A stretch of DNA of 64,000 nt. It comes from Gymnorhina tibicen (lineage: Eukaryota; Chordata; Aves; Passeriformes; Artamidae). Shown piece after piece: positions 45,951-58,910 of this stretch (position 1 is the stretch's first letter; every line of letters begins with the position of its first letter). Location of the stretch: positions 609,420 through 673,419 of the forward strand of contig VXAZ01003466.1 in the NCBI GenBank assembly GCA_013399875.1. Reading direction: 5' to 3'. Made by a program: the position numbers and the translations under genes. Under the pieces are notes generated by a model. The model worked only from the letters and a program-made list of their open reading frames with translations, ran no database searches and was not told the origin of the DNA.

Positions 45951-46724
45951 GCAGGAACATGGGAACAATTGTACCCTTCTGCCAAGAGCAGGTACATTGG
46001 GCTGCGGACACCTGAAATTCTGGAGTGGTAGAGGAGGGCTGGTTCTTTGGGTAGAAGAAACACGATAGAAAAGTTCTAATGGCTTGGCTCGGACACAGTC
46101 TGACTCACAGGCATGAGAACAAGTGGTATGAGCAGGACAAACTACTCCACATAAATACAGGTTCCGTTTAAAAAAAAATCACTTGTGGTATCTTGAGAAA
46201 AGACAGCATGCTGTAAACCAGGAGTTTGTGGGAATTACTGTGTAATTAATGTTTGCAATACTTATTGTGTAGGACAATAGTTCCAAGAAAAGCACTCCAC
46301 AGTATGTACATCATGTTTCAAGGCATCAGAGGAATCAAGTAAAGCTGCCATTCAACTAGGTTCTAAGTAGGACAAAGATAAAATAAAGGAAAACATTCCA
46401 AAGTGCTCTCTAAATACAAATCCCTTCCACTTCAGACAGCTTAACAGTGTTTCATTGCAAATTCAGACACTAAAACATAACCAAACCCACAATTCAGCTG
46501 TGTTAAGAAGTAAGATTAGAGAAGGGGAGTTCCTAGAAAGCGCTTGGCTGACTCATTTGTACTTTGATAGCAGCTGGAGAGCTGATACCAAGCGTGGATA
46601 GCAATGAACACCTGTGGGACACCGAGGGAGGCAGAAACATCAGCTCTGCCACGGCAGCAGGGATGTGCCTCCAGGAACTGTCCTGTGCTGGGGAGGAAGG
46701 GGACTCCAGTTCCAACACAAACTA
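45951..46724. other. Unassigned DNA between LTR and CR1 tail
   Basis: No gene or defined repeat was recognised. The first 100 bases after the LTR could still be retroviral but have no primer-binding-site-like TGG at the boundary. Confidence 0.35.
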
Positions 46725-46776
46725 GTGGGTGGGGAACTTCCAACCCAAATTATTCTATGATTCTGTAATACTGTGA
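46725..46776 (+). mobile_element. Short CR1 LINE 3' tail
   Basis: GTGGGGAACTTCCAACCCAA followed by ATTATTCTATGATTCTGTAA matches the last 50 bases of avian CR1 in plus orientation. The 5' extent cannot be followed with confidence. Confidence 0.7.
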
Positions 46777-47798
46777 GGCAGAAAAAGGCACTCAGGCAGA
46801 TACAGAGACAGATAATGAAGGTGCTCTCAGTGTTGCTGGACACATGCCCTAAGCTGAGGAGGTGCAAGAGAATTACAAGTTTGTTTGAAAAGTTGGCAGT
46901 GTCGTGCTGCTGACTGCTCTCAGTAGCCATCCAAGATGGGAGCTCAGATCTCACTAGGGAGGCAGTGACAGACAGAGTGGGGACTGGGTGCCAGGAGCCC
47001 TCTGCATGGTGACGAGCAGCTTCTGCTTCCTGTGACAGAATCACGGGTTCCAGGGCAGTGATTTAAGAAGTGATTTCACAGGGTTGAGGGCAGAGGGGAA
47101 AAGACTGGACTGGGGACACTGCACCCCAAAAAGCTGACAAGGAGATGAAAAGGATCCTCCAAAAGACCTATTTGAAGACAGACCTGTAATGGGAGAGCAA
47201 GGAGGAGAGAGAGCTACAGAAGATGAAGTACCAAAAATTGTGACATAGAAGAGACTGCCTGTCAGTCTTCAGGGTGGCTGAATAGTAATGGGGGAAAACA
47301 AGCAGGAAAGGGCTGAAAGGTTACAGTGGGTTTTAAAGACCCGTCAGCACAGTCTCTCCTGACTTTTGTCATCAAATAAAGATGCTCCCCCATAGACATC
47401 TGACCAGTGCTTGAACATTTCACCCCACTGATGCTTTGTGCTCTGGCTTAGACAAAGAATTTAACAATCTCCCTCTCTATTTTTTAGAGAACAACCTTTA
47501 CAGATGGCTGGAAATGCCATGTGTAATGTGTGCTTTAAGTGTTTGTTTGTCTTATTTGAGTGGAGCTTTTGTTGTTGGACTATCCATTACTTAAAAGCCA
47601 ATAAGTTAGAAAACCATGAAGGAAAGTGAAATGGTCTGTATCATTTAGTTCTGCACAGTATTTGTGTGCGCTGAAGATTTCATTTTTTTCTGTAAGATGC
47701 AGATGGTTTGAAATTGAAAAGCTGGTCTATTCCAGTGGCAGTCCTTTTGTTCTTGGAATGAGCTTGGCTTATTAAAGCAAAGCAGGAGAACCTCTGAT

Positions 47799-47838
47799 TA
47801 ATGGCAACATCTATCTTTAGGGAAAAAGGTTGCCATTA
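47799..47838 (+). other. 10-bp perfect inverted repeat, potential hairpin
   Basis: TAATGGCAAC (47799-47808) is followed 20 bases later by its exact complement GTTGCCATTA (47829-47838). Partial further pairing outside the arms (CTC with GAG) could lengthen the stem to about 15 pairs with mismatches. The stem is short for a microRNA precursor. It could be a protein-binding palindrome. Confidence 0.5.
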
Positions 47839-50074
47839 GACTGAGCAATTCTGAAATGTTTTAATGTTGTGCTTTACATGGCAAGAGCTTGAAGAGGTTC
47901 CTTCTTCTGGAGAGATCAAATCCAGTTGGGGGGTCATCACTGCTCTCTTGATGGGGTGGGGAGAACCCAAAAGCAGTGACAGCAGGGAATACCTGACAAG
48001 GGAAGATCCAGGGTGAAGCTGGCCTGGAGATACACCTGTAAAGGCAGATGGATTTGATACTTAGCCTCAGAAGAATAATACTCCAGCTGGAAATGAGAGA
48101 TTCTGGTCAGTTAATGAGGGAAGAGAATAACCAAGTGAAAGGTATGATGGACTGGGGCAGTGTGTAAGAGCATGGGGCCATGGGCAGCCCCAGCCCAAGC
48201 CCATCACTGCAGCTGGAGCCAGAGCAGAACTGCTATTCCCGGGGGCAGATCCTGAGCAGGATTCCCGGATCAGGGGAGCAGGGCTGTGTCACTCTCTGTC
48301 CTGGCTCTGGGAGCTGCAGCTCAGCAGCTGCTGGGGCAGAGGCAGCAGAGCCCAGCTCCCGCTGCCACATAGCACAGCCCCTGCAGCTCTTCCCAAGGGG
48401 CTTGGCTCCCCCAACCCTCGTGGCCAACCTGGCAGCTGCAACCAGACCCAGGCATTGTTTTCAACTCTTTTCATACCACACCACAACTGCACCATCAATT
48501 CTGCTACAAATGTCCACAAAGCTCACTTCTCAGCAGTGGATTTCCTGAACCCGAGCTCATCCCAGCCTGGCAACCACAGGGGACCGTCCGAGGGGCACCA
48601 GGTACCTCACTGCCCACCCTCAGCAGGTGTTGCTAAGGGAACTGTGGCCCCCACAGCAGATCCCTGTGGGCAGCCCAACTCCCGGGTGGGCCTTGCCATG
48701 GCATGCAGAGGCACTGGGGCTTTGAAGAGGTGAACTCCATCCCACCAGTGCTCCTGCTGATCCCAGCCCCAGTCTGCAGGCTTGGCTCTGGTGTCAGAGT
48801 CTGCTCACTGGAATATTCCTGGAAATCTGCTGTTGTTTTCCAAAATACAGAGCTTGCCCGAGTTTTCCCAGAAAGGCAGAAGCAGAGTGTAGGTGTAGAG
48901 AACAAGCTGCACTTTCTCTCTCTATGTGCAAAATGGTTTGTTGCCTTGAGAAAAACAATTGAACAGTGGACATTGAGGAGGATAATTAAAAACCTTTTAA
49001 CCCTCATGGGAAAAGGTACATTACAGAGAATGAACAAATGTGAGATTTTCAAAATGTGATTTCTTTTCAGGTTTTTTTTTTTGTTTAAACAAGAATTTTT
49101 TTATTATTATTTGAAGATAATATACAGAACTTAACCTTTTACATTATGGTGATCAGAAATGGAGATTTAAAAAGCAAACTGGATTAGCGCAATACAGGAA
49201 TGTGAACTGAAGAGACCAAGTCAGGGCAGCTGAGTCTGCCCGAGAGGAACTGGCAAAACCAGACCTGGTGCGTCCATTCTGATCTGTGTGACAGAGGGAA
49301 AAGAGGCTGCAGAAGTTGCATTTTCCACCTCAAAGGTTTTATAGGATTTTAGGCAATGTCTGTTGGATTTTACTGAGTGGAAAGGACTTGTACATTTTTG
49401 ATCATTTCTGAGAGACTCAAGTCTCTTCAGACACCGGAGCTTAGGAGTCTGTTCATAATTTTTCATGCAAGCCGACGAGCTTCAGCTGAGGCGAAAGTAC
49501 ATGTAAGAGGGAACAAAAGTGTCGGGTAGTGGGAGACAGAGTCAGTAGTTTTAGCAGTAATCAGTGGAGAGTGTAGGAAATGTAGACCCAAAGGGGCTGG
49601 GGACCCCTCACAGAGCCAGCTGTCCTGGTCCCCAGAGCCCAGGCACGGTGGCATGCTGGCCATCACCAGTCACGGGGATCCCAGTACAGGGGCCAGACCA
49701 GGCTGCTTGGTGGGCTGCACCCAGCCTGTAGGTTACACACTTGGTGTTCCTGGTGTGTATAGTATTTTATTTCTTTTACACTGTGTTGGCTTGGTGCTAT
49801 TTCTGTAGGATATTCTGCATTTTAAAATGTCATGTTTTCATCCCTCAGCTTTGGAGTAAGAACTGAACTGAAATACCTCTTCTAAATTCAAAACCAAGGC
49901 TCATCTAATGTCATATGATGTTTTACTCCTTGTCATCTGGCAGACAGCCACAGCAGTGCACAGGCTTTTCCATCTGGGAGAGAACACAGTGACTCCAGCC
50001 CTGGTTCAGCTCCTTTCTCCAGACTACCCAGCATTCTCCAAAGGCACTAAGGGAGCAGTCAGACAGCCTGTTTC

Positions 50075-50128
50075 AGATGTACATACTGCATAGACCTTTT
50101 GTCTTTAGATGTATATACTGCATAGACC
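50075..50128 (+). repeat. 32-bp tandem duplication, two copies
   Basis: AGATGTACATACTGCATAGA at 50075 and AGATGTATATACTGCATAGA at 50107 differ by one base and are 32 bp apart. They are separated by CCTTTTGTCTTT. It is a recent small tandem duplication. Confidence 0.85.
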
Positions 50129-50561
50129 AGCTTTTGCAAACAGTCTTGAGGAAATGGAATTGTTTATTCATCCCGAGACAGCTGCATGAACTGCGGAGAG
50201 GTGGCAGGTACCAGGTGAAGCCTGTGGGAAGCTGGGGAGGCCTACAAAGTATTTTCAGAGGAAATCAATAATCCTTTGGTACCTCTTGCTGCACAACACC
50301 AGCAGAGAGATGCTGACAGCCACTGAAGCTACACAGGGTCTCATCTTCTCACTTGATAGACCATTAACTTTAAGGACACTGCCCAGGCTTCCTGTTCCAG
50401 CTGAAGGGTCTGTGATTATCTTTCCAGGCAAATGAATCACTGATGTATTTATTTTATTCTGAACGAGCTAATAAATTAATTTACTAGGCAATTTCTTCAT
50501 TTAATACTGCGGTTTAAGTCGAGAAACAACAGCAGAAAACTGGTTTATTGAAACTTGCTCA

Positions 50562-50927
50562 TTGCCTGTAGCCAGTCCCATGGTGCTGGTACCTGTAAAT
50601 CCTCACAGAGCAAGGCTGAGTGATGCTTCTCAGCTGGAGCCTACAAAATATGTAAATGTACCTCCAGAAGACAAACACAGCTCTCATGTGCTGTTGGGTG
50701 GAGTGCGTGGCATAACCCTTCCTAAACCTGTGCCCTGGACAAAGGAACCAGCGAGACAGTCATACTACAAGTCAAACCATAATTTCCTATTAGATGTTAA
50801 AGACTGTTTAATAGTTCCTAAAGTACTCCTCCTTAGTTCAAAAGTAGACAAAGTAGATATTTTATGTGTCAGGAAAGACAGTTCCTTTTTCCCAGTGGAG
50901 ATGTTATTTGTACCTTCTAAACACTAA
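50562..50927 (+). other. Unrecognised open frame, 121 codons
   Basis: An ATG-initiated plus-strand frame lies in only moderately GC-rich DNA. The translation is of balanced composition (V, K, L, P and S, with few W or C residues) without low complexity. No domain, signal peptide or membrane segment is recognised, and no splice sites were confirmed. It could be chance or part of a long non-coding transcript. Confidence 0.12.
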
Positions 50928-53900
50928 GACTATTAAAAATAAACAATTCCATGCAAGTAGAAAATAATTATAAGCAGAGAGGCGCTCATGGGAGCGAAAT
51001 TATGAACACAGAGAGGCTCTTACTTCTACTCTCAAAACAGTCTTGATTCTATGTACATTAAAATTTCTTACTGAAACTATTTCTGACATTGTCACCATTC
51101 CTGGTACAGATTAAACAGGAAGGAACCTCCAGGCTCTGCTTTCAGTATGGCCTTCCACCCACAGTGCCAGCACCCAGCGTGCTGTGGGAGTGGGAGGGCA
51201 CCTGTCTCCCACCACCTGCACACCCAGCACTTGGCAGACAGCATGCCAGGGGAGAAGGACACCCTGCCTCACACTGCCAGTGCCAAAACTCTCTCCTGCA
51301 ACATCCCCTTTGGCAGTGCAGCCACTGCTCTGGGTTGCTGGGGGCTTGGCCCTCCAGCTGCTCAAGGGCTGCATCTGAACCCACTACATCTGGCATCCTT
51401 ACAGTGCTTATCACAGATCACCATGGATTGAGAAGCCAGTGAACAGGTTTACTCTCTCCTAGTTTCATGTGTCTCAAATTGTAATAACAGGAAATTATTC
51501 CATTATTTATCTTTAGTGGCATCAGGTATGGGACAGCACCTCTGCTGCGCTATGTTGTGTCTGTTACTGCAGTCCATGAGTGCCTCGTTCTGCAAAATTT
51601 GTTATTGTCCTCCTGCATCTCTGGGAAGATACCAAAAGAGCAATACACAGAACCATTTTTAACCTGTAAGCTGTGATTTTAAAATGCTCATTTCATACTA
51701 AGGAAATGAGTTTTAAGATGCCATTGAAACTTGCTGACAAAATAGAATCCTTACTGACAAACCGTTCAAATGCACAGGAAAGAAATGCTTCCAGGTAAGG
51801 ATTTCCTTTGATTTCTGAATGATTCTTTTGGAGAAAAGGACAAGCAAAGAGGGGAGGATGAATATTTTGATTCCCCCTGATTATCCCTCAGTGTTTGGAA
51901 GAAGAAACAAACATCAATTTGAAAGAATCCCCATTTGGTACAATGCCAGAGATAGGGACATTTCCCAGGCGTTCAGGGCTGCATTCCCCCATTGTAGCCC
52001 TGGGCAGTGTGTGGGTCAGGCAGGTCTCAGTGCCTGGCATCAGGGTGGGCAGAAATCCCCAGTCACGCAGGTGGGGACATGGGGAGCAGGACCCTAGCCA
52101 TCCACAGCACTGGCCAGGAACCTGGCTGAGGGTGGTTGTGCAGCCCCCTGAGGTGACCTTCAGCCCTGCACCCGTGCTCAGCCACTGTGGGGTCTGGAGG
52201 AGGAGTGGGATGTGTTCTGCAGCACAGCCATCAGCTACAAACAGGCAACACCCAATAACCACATGATCCTCGTCCTTTAGAACTTGTCTGTTCTATTTAC
52301 AAATGAAAGCATGGCTGACAGTGAACACAGAAATCCAGGGACACAAATGCAGCTCAGTGACAAGGGTGTTTTGTGCAGGCAGAAGAGATGTCATTCCATG
52401 GCCATCCATGGAATCGCTGTCACGGATTCAGCCACCACTTTGTACTCGTGGGCAGGGAGACACCGGACACTGCCCTTCATCAAGTTAGAGTGGACGAGCT
52501 GTTCTCCCCTGAAGTACACTCCAGACCTTTCTGGTAATCAAATGTCACTTTCTCTGATCCTCTTGGCTCATCCTGCCACACCAGCACCCTGCCAGCCTTC
52601 TCTGGGAGACTGAGGGTGCCAAAGTAACACCCCCTGGGGATGTGTATTGAAGGTCAGACAGTGTTTGTCAGGCTCACCCTCAGTGCTCACTGGAATTTCA
52701 GGCTGAAAGGACACAGCAGGAGAGCACAGTGTGTCTCCAGTTTGCAGGGATCCTTCTGGGCATACAGGGCCACTGCCAAGCCAATGTTCCAGCAAAAGGC
52801 TTGGAAGGGGCTGGCATGCTGCACCCTTTTGTCAGTGACCAGCAAGGTGGGGAGGAGATTGGTTTGGGCAGAGGTAGTACTCTCAGCTCCTCATTAAAGA
52901 ATTCACTGTCCTCCACCCCTTAACCTGCACTCTGTGCACTGGTTCAGGTGCCATGGGGTCAGGAGAGCGTCCCTCTGTCTCTGTGTCTGCCTTGGGATTT
53001 TGCACAAGTCATACAGCATTTCTGGGCTTGAAGTTCAGTAAATCAGGCTTACAGCAGCAGACCTGCACTGCTGTGCCCTCCACAAGCCCTGGAGAAAGTA
53101 CACTGGGCCCACAAAAGTCACAAATACTCCAAAGTACATGAGCAAAATAGTAAATATTTCAATAGGGTATTAACAGTTGACTTATAAAATGTTGCACTAA
53201 TCTACAAAGTGCAAGACAGTTATGTCTGCTTACACGTAGGACTCTAATCTTCTAATAGTCCTGTAATTTTAGGTAAAGCCTGTTTCCAGAGGATTAGCAA
53301 TTGTCTTTCTGAGGTAGGAGTTGTAGAAGGTTCTCAGGAGCCTCACGCATATTTCAGCAGAGCTGAGTTACACAGAGCACACACACTCTTGTCATTGTGG
53401 AGAAGGAAGTATGAGAGTGCAGCACCTGAAAAACTGTATGTATGTGTTTTAAATTCTGGGTTATTACCTAAGTGTCTTCCACAAGCCTTAAATGTTTGTA
53501 AACAACTCATTTAGTCACCACTGTGCATTTAATACTAGTCTTCTCCTTGATGTCTGTTCCAGGAGTAATAGAACAGAAATTCTCACAATAAATATAAATT
53601 TTGGACATATATTCTTAATCTTGATATATTTAATGTTTTGTAACAAATTCTAGAAATCATTTATTACACAAAGCAAACTCCAAAAAGAAAATATGGATCA
53701 AACACAGAATATAAGGTAGCATATATCTGTAGTTTCAGTCCATGAAGATCTACGAGTTCTCTCCTCATTTCCTTAGGACATTACACGAGGCCATAAAAAC
53801 CCTGGCTAGAGGGAGCACCTGCTGCTAACACCAAGGCTTTCAATCAGGTGAGACATGGCTTTGTCCATGTCCAACTTTCAGGGATGGGGACTCCACAGTC

Positions 53901-54329
53901 CTCTCTTAGTCACCAGGATTTTTCATGGGTGATGCAAAATAGCTCCAAGTTGTATGGACCAGCTCTTTTGGCATCCTCTGTGAGACCTCCTCAGTTCCCA
54001 GGTGTGGACAAACCCAGCTCCCCACTGCTCCAGTTTCCCACTCCTGCAGTGTCACAGGGCTGTCCCCTTCCCCGCGGCTCTTACACTGGCTGTGCTTGCA
54101 CAGACTGGGAAAACACATCTCAAGTCCAAAGAAATTTAAATAGGGTTTTTGCTCTTGATTTATTGGAGGTTTGGAGTGTTCGTGTTATGCTGAATTAGCC
54201 CTGATGCTCTGCTGGAGCATGGGTCTATCATATGTGGGTTGGGATGCAGCTATGGACAGGCAGGGGGTCACAGACGGTGGATGCAGGCTGATGAGTCAGC
54301 CAGCACCTTGTGCAGAAGCTGAGCTGACC

Positions 54330-54938
54330 TCACACTAAAACAGACTCATCCCTCCAGCGACATTTGGCACAGATGGATTTTCTTGCTGGGTAAATAAATC
54401 CCAAGTGGGTAGCATGAGCTCTTTGGAAACTTGCCGAGACAGCAATTAGCTGCATGCCCTGATGTGTGAGCACCCGGCTCCTCTCTCCAGCCCCCACAGC
54501 CCCCACTGGTGCCCCAACCTTCCCAGCCAGAGGCAGAAGCTCCGTCAGCGTCAGGAATGTCGGATCCCGCATCCCCACCGCCCGCAGGCCCTGCCGAGCC
54601 GTACATGCCAGCGCAATCCTGAGGTTTGTCACCAGTGCCACGCCAAAATGCCCAAAAGTAACTTCGTTTCTTTGCAGAAATTCCATCTGCGGCATGTCAC
54701 GAGTGCCATCTGCTGACGCTTCCCCGGCCCTCCGGTGTCCGGCCCCGCGCAGGCGGTGCAGCCGGAGAGCTTCCAGCCGCCCTGCCCCCGGATACCCAAC
54801 AGGGAGGACGGAGCCTGCCTTGGCAGGGGCCTGGGGGCCGCTGTCTCTGAGGCCAGGGGCGGGTGAGGGGGCACAGACCTGCCCCCGCACAGCACGTGGG
54901 CAGCAGGGATCACAGTCCCGGGTACCAGGCAGCCACAA
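54330..54938 (-). other. Open frame of 202 codons across a CpG islet, unrecognised
   Basis: The minus-strand frame is open for 202 codons. Its first 70 residues, translated from the most CpG-rich part, are Arg/Ala/Gly/Pro-rich. The central part has a more protein-like mix of hydrophobic and charged residues. Frames are also open on the opposite strand here, which argues for a compositional effect. It might be a first exon associated with the islet, but no domain or splice site was recognised. Confidence 0.15.
54530..54900. promoter_or_regulatory. CpG islet
   Basis: Local CpG density and G+C content are clearly above the flanks (for example GGCCCCGCGCAGGCGG near 54,740). Such islets in birds can be promoters or exons. 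No TATA box or known exon was identified. Confidence 0.4.
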
Positions 54939-56158
54939 GGGCAGACCAACCTCCGCTTTCCCATCATGATGGGCAGCGCCAGGTCATCCCACAGCTTCAC
55001 TGCTGAGTCCGTGCCAACAAAGGGGGGTTGCTGCTCTTGCAGTGGGTCCTTTTGTTACCAAAGGTCACTTTGTCCTACAGAGAAAGCAGCTGGTTGTCAG
55101 AAGCCCAGCAGTGATGGCATAGCCAGCCAGGCTCAATGGACAGTGCCTGTTTTCAGCTGGATCCTGCACCCACGGTGTGAGCTCTCAAGACCTGGAAACC
55201 TCTGAGCAGCACTGACATCCTCCTCTGAAAGCAGAATCCTTCATAGCTACCGCCTGCCCTGTCTCTGATAACACATTTACACTGTGGGGATGTTAAAGAA
55301 GTCACCTACTCACACTGAGCAGCCTGGGCTGCTTGTCCCCTACTAGGAAATTCGGTCATGGGGACAGAAGGAGCATCTTACTGTCACCATGCAGCACGAG
55401 CAACAGCTATGGGAGCACAGTTGAGGGTCACAGGGCAGCAGAACCACGTGCTGGGCAGGACACCACAACCCCCGGGTACTTGCAGCAAGCCGAGTGGCAG
55501 AACCATACTTCAGGCCCTCAGTGGATGGACATTGAGATCCAAATCCTTTCACCTTTCTTTCTGCTGCAGTCTGTGCTCCTAGTAGCTCCTGCACCCATTC
55601 ACTGATTTCAGCCAGAGGCTGGGAAGGAATTGAGGTCTTGGAGGCAAAGGGGCTCTGGCCTCGGGAGGTGGGCTGCTGGGCAGAGAATGGCAGAAAAGGA
55701 CAGGCAGACACCTCAAGTTGCCTCCTCAGAATCCAGCAAAGGCCACCCCAGTACCCCATTCAGGGGACCCACTCTCCCACTCCATGAGGGATGCTGTCTC
55801 CACCTCCACAGACCACATACCCCACACTGGCACTGGGAGCACAGGAAGTGGCAGGAGAAATGTTTAATGGGCTTTTGTCACTGCTCCCCTCAATCAGATA
55901 CATCTCCTTCCAGCAAGGTGCTGTGACAAAGGCTTCTGCTGCCCAGCCCCACCATGGCAGGGACTGATACGGTGTTAAACCATGTTCAGCACTACTGCCA
56001 GGTGCCACTGAAACAACCTTCACTTACTGCAATACTAAGTCTAGCAGTTATAACCATGAAATTCAAATCTTTTCTCTCCAGAAATAAAACTAAAAGAGGA
56101 TATTTAAATTCTACTTAAGAAGGAGAAGGAAGAGAAAGCGATGAAATAAGTAGCAACT

Positions 56159-56182
56159 AAGTGGTACCACAAAGTACCACTT
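56159..56182 (+). other. 9-bp inverted repeat around a palindrome
   Basis: AAGTGGTAC (56159-56167) is followed after six bases by its complement GTACCACTT (56174-56182). The left arm also overlaps the perfect palindrome GTGGTACCAC. It could be a small hairpin or a protein-binding site. Confidence 0.55.
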
Positions 56183-57385
56183 TGTAAAAGTTGGATACCA
56201 AAAGGTCAGTTCCTTTAAAACAGACATTCAGATGTGGAAGTACCAATGTGGCATTTATTTTCCAGAGATTCCGTGTTTAACTGAGCAATTATACTGCCGG
56301 TTGCTAAAATGATGGGATGCAAATGAAAAATATGTTTACATGTCCATGATCATTAAGTCTTTGTACTTCTGTGTAGATATGGGTAGAATAAGTATTAAAA
56401 AAGTAAAAAATGTTGTGAACCTCTCCAATAGACATAGTCATATCAGTCAGATAATCCTAGCTGCAATGCCTTTAAGAAGCCTTTTGTGTTCCAATTTAGA
56501 GCAGAATAACTGAAAGACAAAGTTCCAGCTCTCAAAGCACCAGAGAAACTCCTCCGGATCCTATTTTAAAATTTAAAAAAAAAAAAAATCCATTTAGAAG
56601 TCTAGAAACTTTTTTTTCTTGATTTTCATACTACTTTTGTTTTGTCAGAGAAGTAAAATCCATTTTGGCGGTATACATTCCACACAAATTTCCAAAAGTC
56701 AAGTATTCTGCAAGATTAATGCTGTAGAATGAAAACATCTCCATGCCAAAAGCCCTTGCGGTGCTGCCCAAGGAATCTGTCAGTTAGAGATTTCTTGACG
56801 CATTTGTGTTCTCAGATGTGAAATATTCAAGACAAAATACCAAAAAAGAGGAAGTGCAATTCCCATACAAACAGAACAGGAATACCATAATACCTTTACA
56901 GAAACATTTGCTCTAGAGGACATAACAGTGAAAGACAACTACTGCTCTCAAGTCAGTGGATTTGTAAACAATTATTTGTAAGAGTTTTCTCAAGCCCAGC
57001 ACACTGACAGATTTCCACTGGCCTGTGGGAAGCTCAATAAAACACACAAAAGGCACATGGAGCCCCAGGTTTGTCTTTGCAGCAGCAGCTGATACTGGGC
57101 AAACCTCTTGCACTTACCTCTGACTGAAATACAGGTGCAGCATCCCTAAGTGTGACACTGGGCATGTTTGGGACAAGGATTATTTGATTTTCACCTTTTC
57201 CCTGAGTGGATCAACACAAAAGCGTAACTGAATGAAGTTAGGCTTTTTTTCTGAGAGTGAACGCCACACTTCCAGCATCAGCCTCTCTGTCCCACTCTCC
57301 ACTTCCCCAGTGTCATTTAAAGCAAATCCAGCATCAAACTGGAACATGCTCTGCAGTCTGGTAGGTTTGAGGGCTGCAGTCCAGG

Positions 57386-57399
57386 CCCCCCCCCCCCCC
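57386..57399 (+). repeat. Poly-C run of 14
   Basis: Fourteen consecutive C residues are followed by T and four more C. Such runs are prone to length errors, so the exact count is uncertain. Confidence 0.85.
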
Positions 57400-58910
57400 T
57401 CCCCTCAATGAATAACTGAGGAAAAGCCCACTGAAATGAATGTGACTGTGCTTCCCTCCTAGAAGGGCTCCATCCCTACCCACTCACTTCACAGTGCTTG
57501 GGTAGAGAATTGGAAGAATCTCAAACAGACAGTTCCTGAGCAAGAGAGGCATGTAGATGATGTGCTGTACCCACTAAACCCAGTCCAGTGAATACAACAG
57601 ATCACTGAGCTCAAATTAAGGGTACCTCTACATTCTCAGGTATTGCAGTGACGAAACAAACCAACATATTCTATTATTAGTACCTAAAAACTGCCCAAAA
57701 TCTATTCCATTTCCCTACACGTTATTTCTAGAAAAATATGTAATTTAACATTCCTAATTTGATTAGCCAATATGCAACAGAGCTAGTGAAAACTTGTTAT
57801 GGAGATTTGACAAGGTTTACATTCAACAGAAAAGTTTAAACAGATGCCTTAAGTTCCCCTCTCCCCCCAAATTCAAATGAATTTCATAATCCTATTATCA
57901 CCAATAACATTGCCAAGTAATTTTAAATAAAATTGTTTTAATTACTGTATGGGGGTTGCATGGCAAGGTTTTGGTACTTTGGAGGCTACAGGGGTGGCTT
58001 CAGTGAAAAGCTGCCAGAAGTTTCCCCCAAGTGCGATGGAGCCAATGCCAGCAGCTCCAAGAGGGAGCTGGCCAGGGCTGAGCTCATCAGCAATGGTGAA
58101 TAACAGACTTAAAAAGGGAAAAAACTCCAGTGCAATGGCAGCTGGAGAGAGGAGTGAGAATATGTGAGGGGGATATCCCTACAGCCCCCCAGGTCTGTAC
58201 AGGAGGTGCTCCAAGTGCCAGAGCAGAGACCCCCCTGCAGGCCGTGGGGCTCCATGCCAGAGCAGGGGGATGCCCAAACCCATGGAAGCCCATGCAGGAG
58301 ACTGGGTCTCACACACACTGCTGATAAATTGAGAGCAAGTTTATCTTTTCTCCAACTCCACCGTTTCTTATGCATCTCAGAAAAGTTTGTGTGTGAGAAA
58401 TGAAAAAAAAAATTGCCTAGCAAAGGTAATGGACTGGTCTAACCCCTGCTGTAGCTTTCATGAAGTCAACATTTCCATCAGGCAATATGCAGCCCCATTT
58501 TGCCCAGTGTTGGCCTATTATATAACTTTACAAACTGCCTCCCAAGCCATGTGAGCAGCAGTACATCGACAGGCAGCCAAACAAACAGGAGCAGGCACAC
58601 ACACAAACACATCCCTAATATACTTTAAGATAGGGAGGAAGAGGTCAGCTAAAGCCCATTCTTGCACAGAATAAAAAAATGCAACTGGATTTGGGTCAGA
58701 AAATGCTTCAAGGTAGTTTTACCTTCACTTTCTTCGTAAACCTTAGTTTTCTGGTCCTTTTGAGAGCTTATGGGAACTGCTATAAAAGTCAAGGTGACAA
58801 TTTGCTCCTTCAGTCTTCCTGATGCTGAAGGAAGGGAAAGGAACATGCCAGGAAGCCTTGTTCAGGAAAAGACATTCATATAGTATTTCAGCAACACTTA
58901 GCAGTCACAG

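Larger units (their letters stand above)
46777..54525. other. Long unassigned region
   Basis: No gene is supported. Noted items listed separately are an inverted repeat at 47799-47838, a tandem duplication at 50075-50128 and an unrecognised frame at 50562-50927. The stretch 53,540-53,720 is AT-rich. GC-richer patches (48,180-48,430, 51,110-51,400, 51,960-52,240) carry overlapping frames without recognisable content. Confidence 0.4.
54939..58910. other. Unassigned DNA, AT-rich from 56 kb
   Basis: No gene is supported. From about 56,030 to 57,950 the sequence is AT-rich, with a 14-base poly-A run at 56575-56588 and a poly-C run at 57386-57399. A small inverted repeat lies at 56159-56182. Nothing else was recognised. 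Confidence 0.4.

Noticed and set aside
54462..54716. Zinc-finger-like spacing of Cys and His in a plus-strand frame (CHQCH... FHLRH)
   Set aside because: The spacing does not fit the C2H2 consensus, there is only one occurrence, and the rest of the frame is random. Probably chance.
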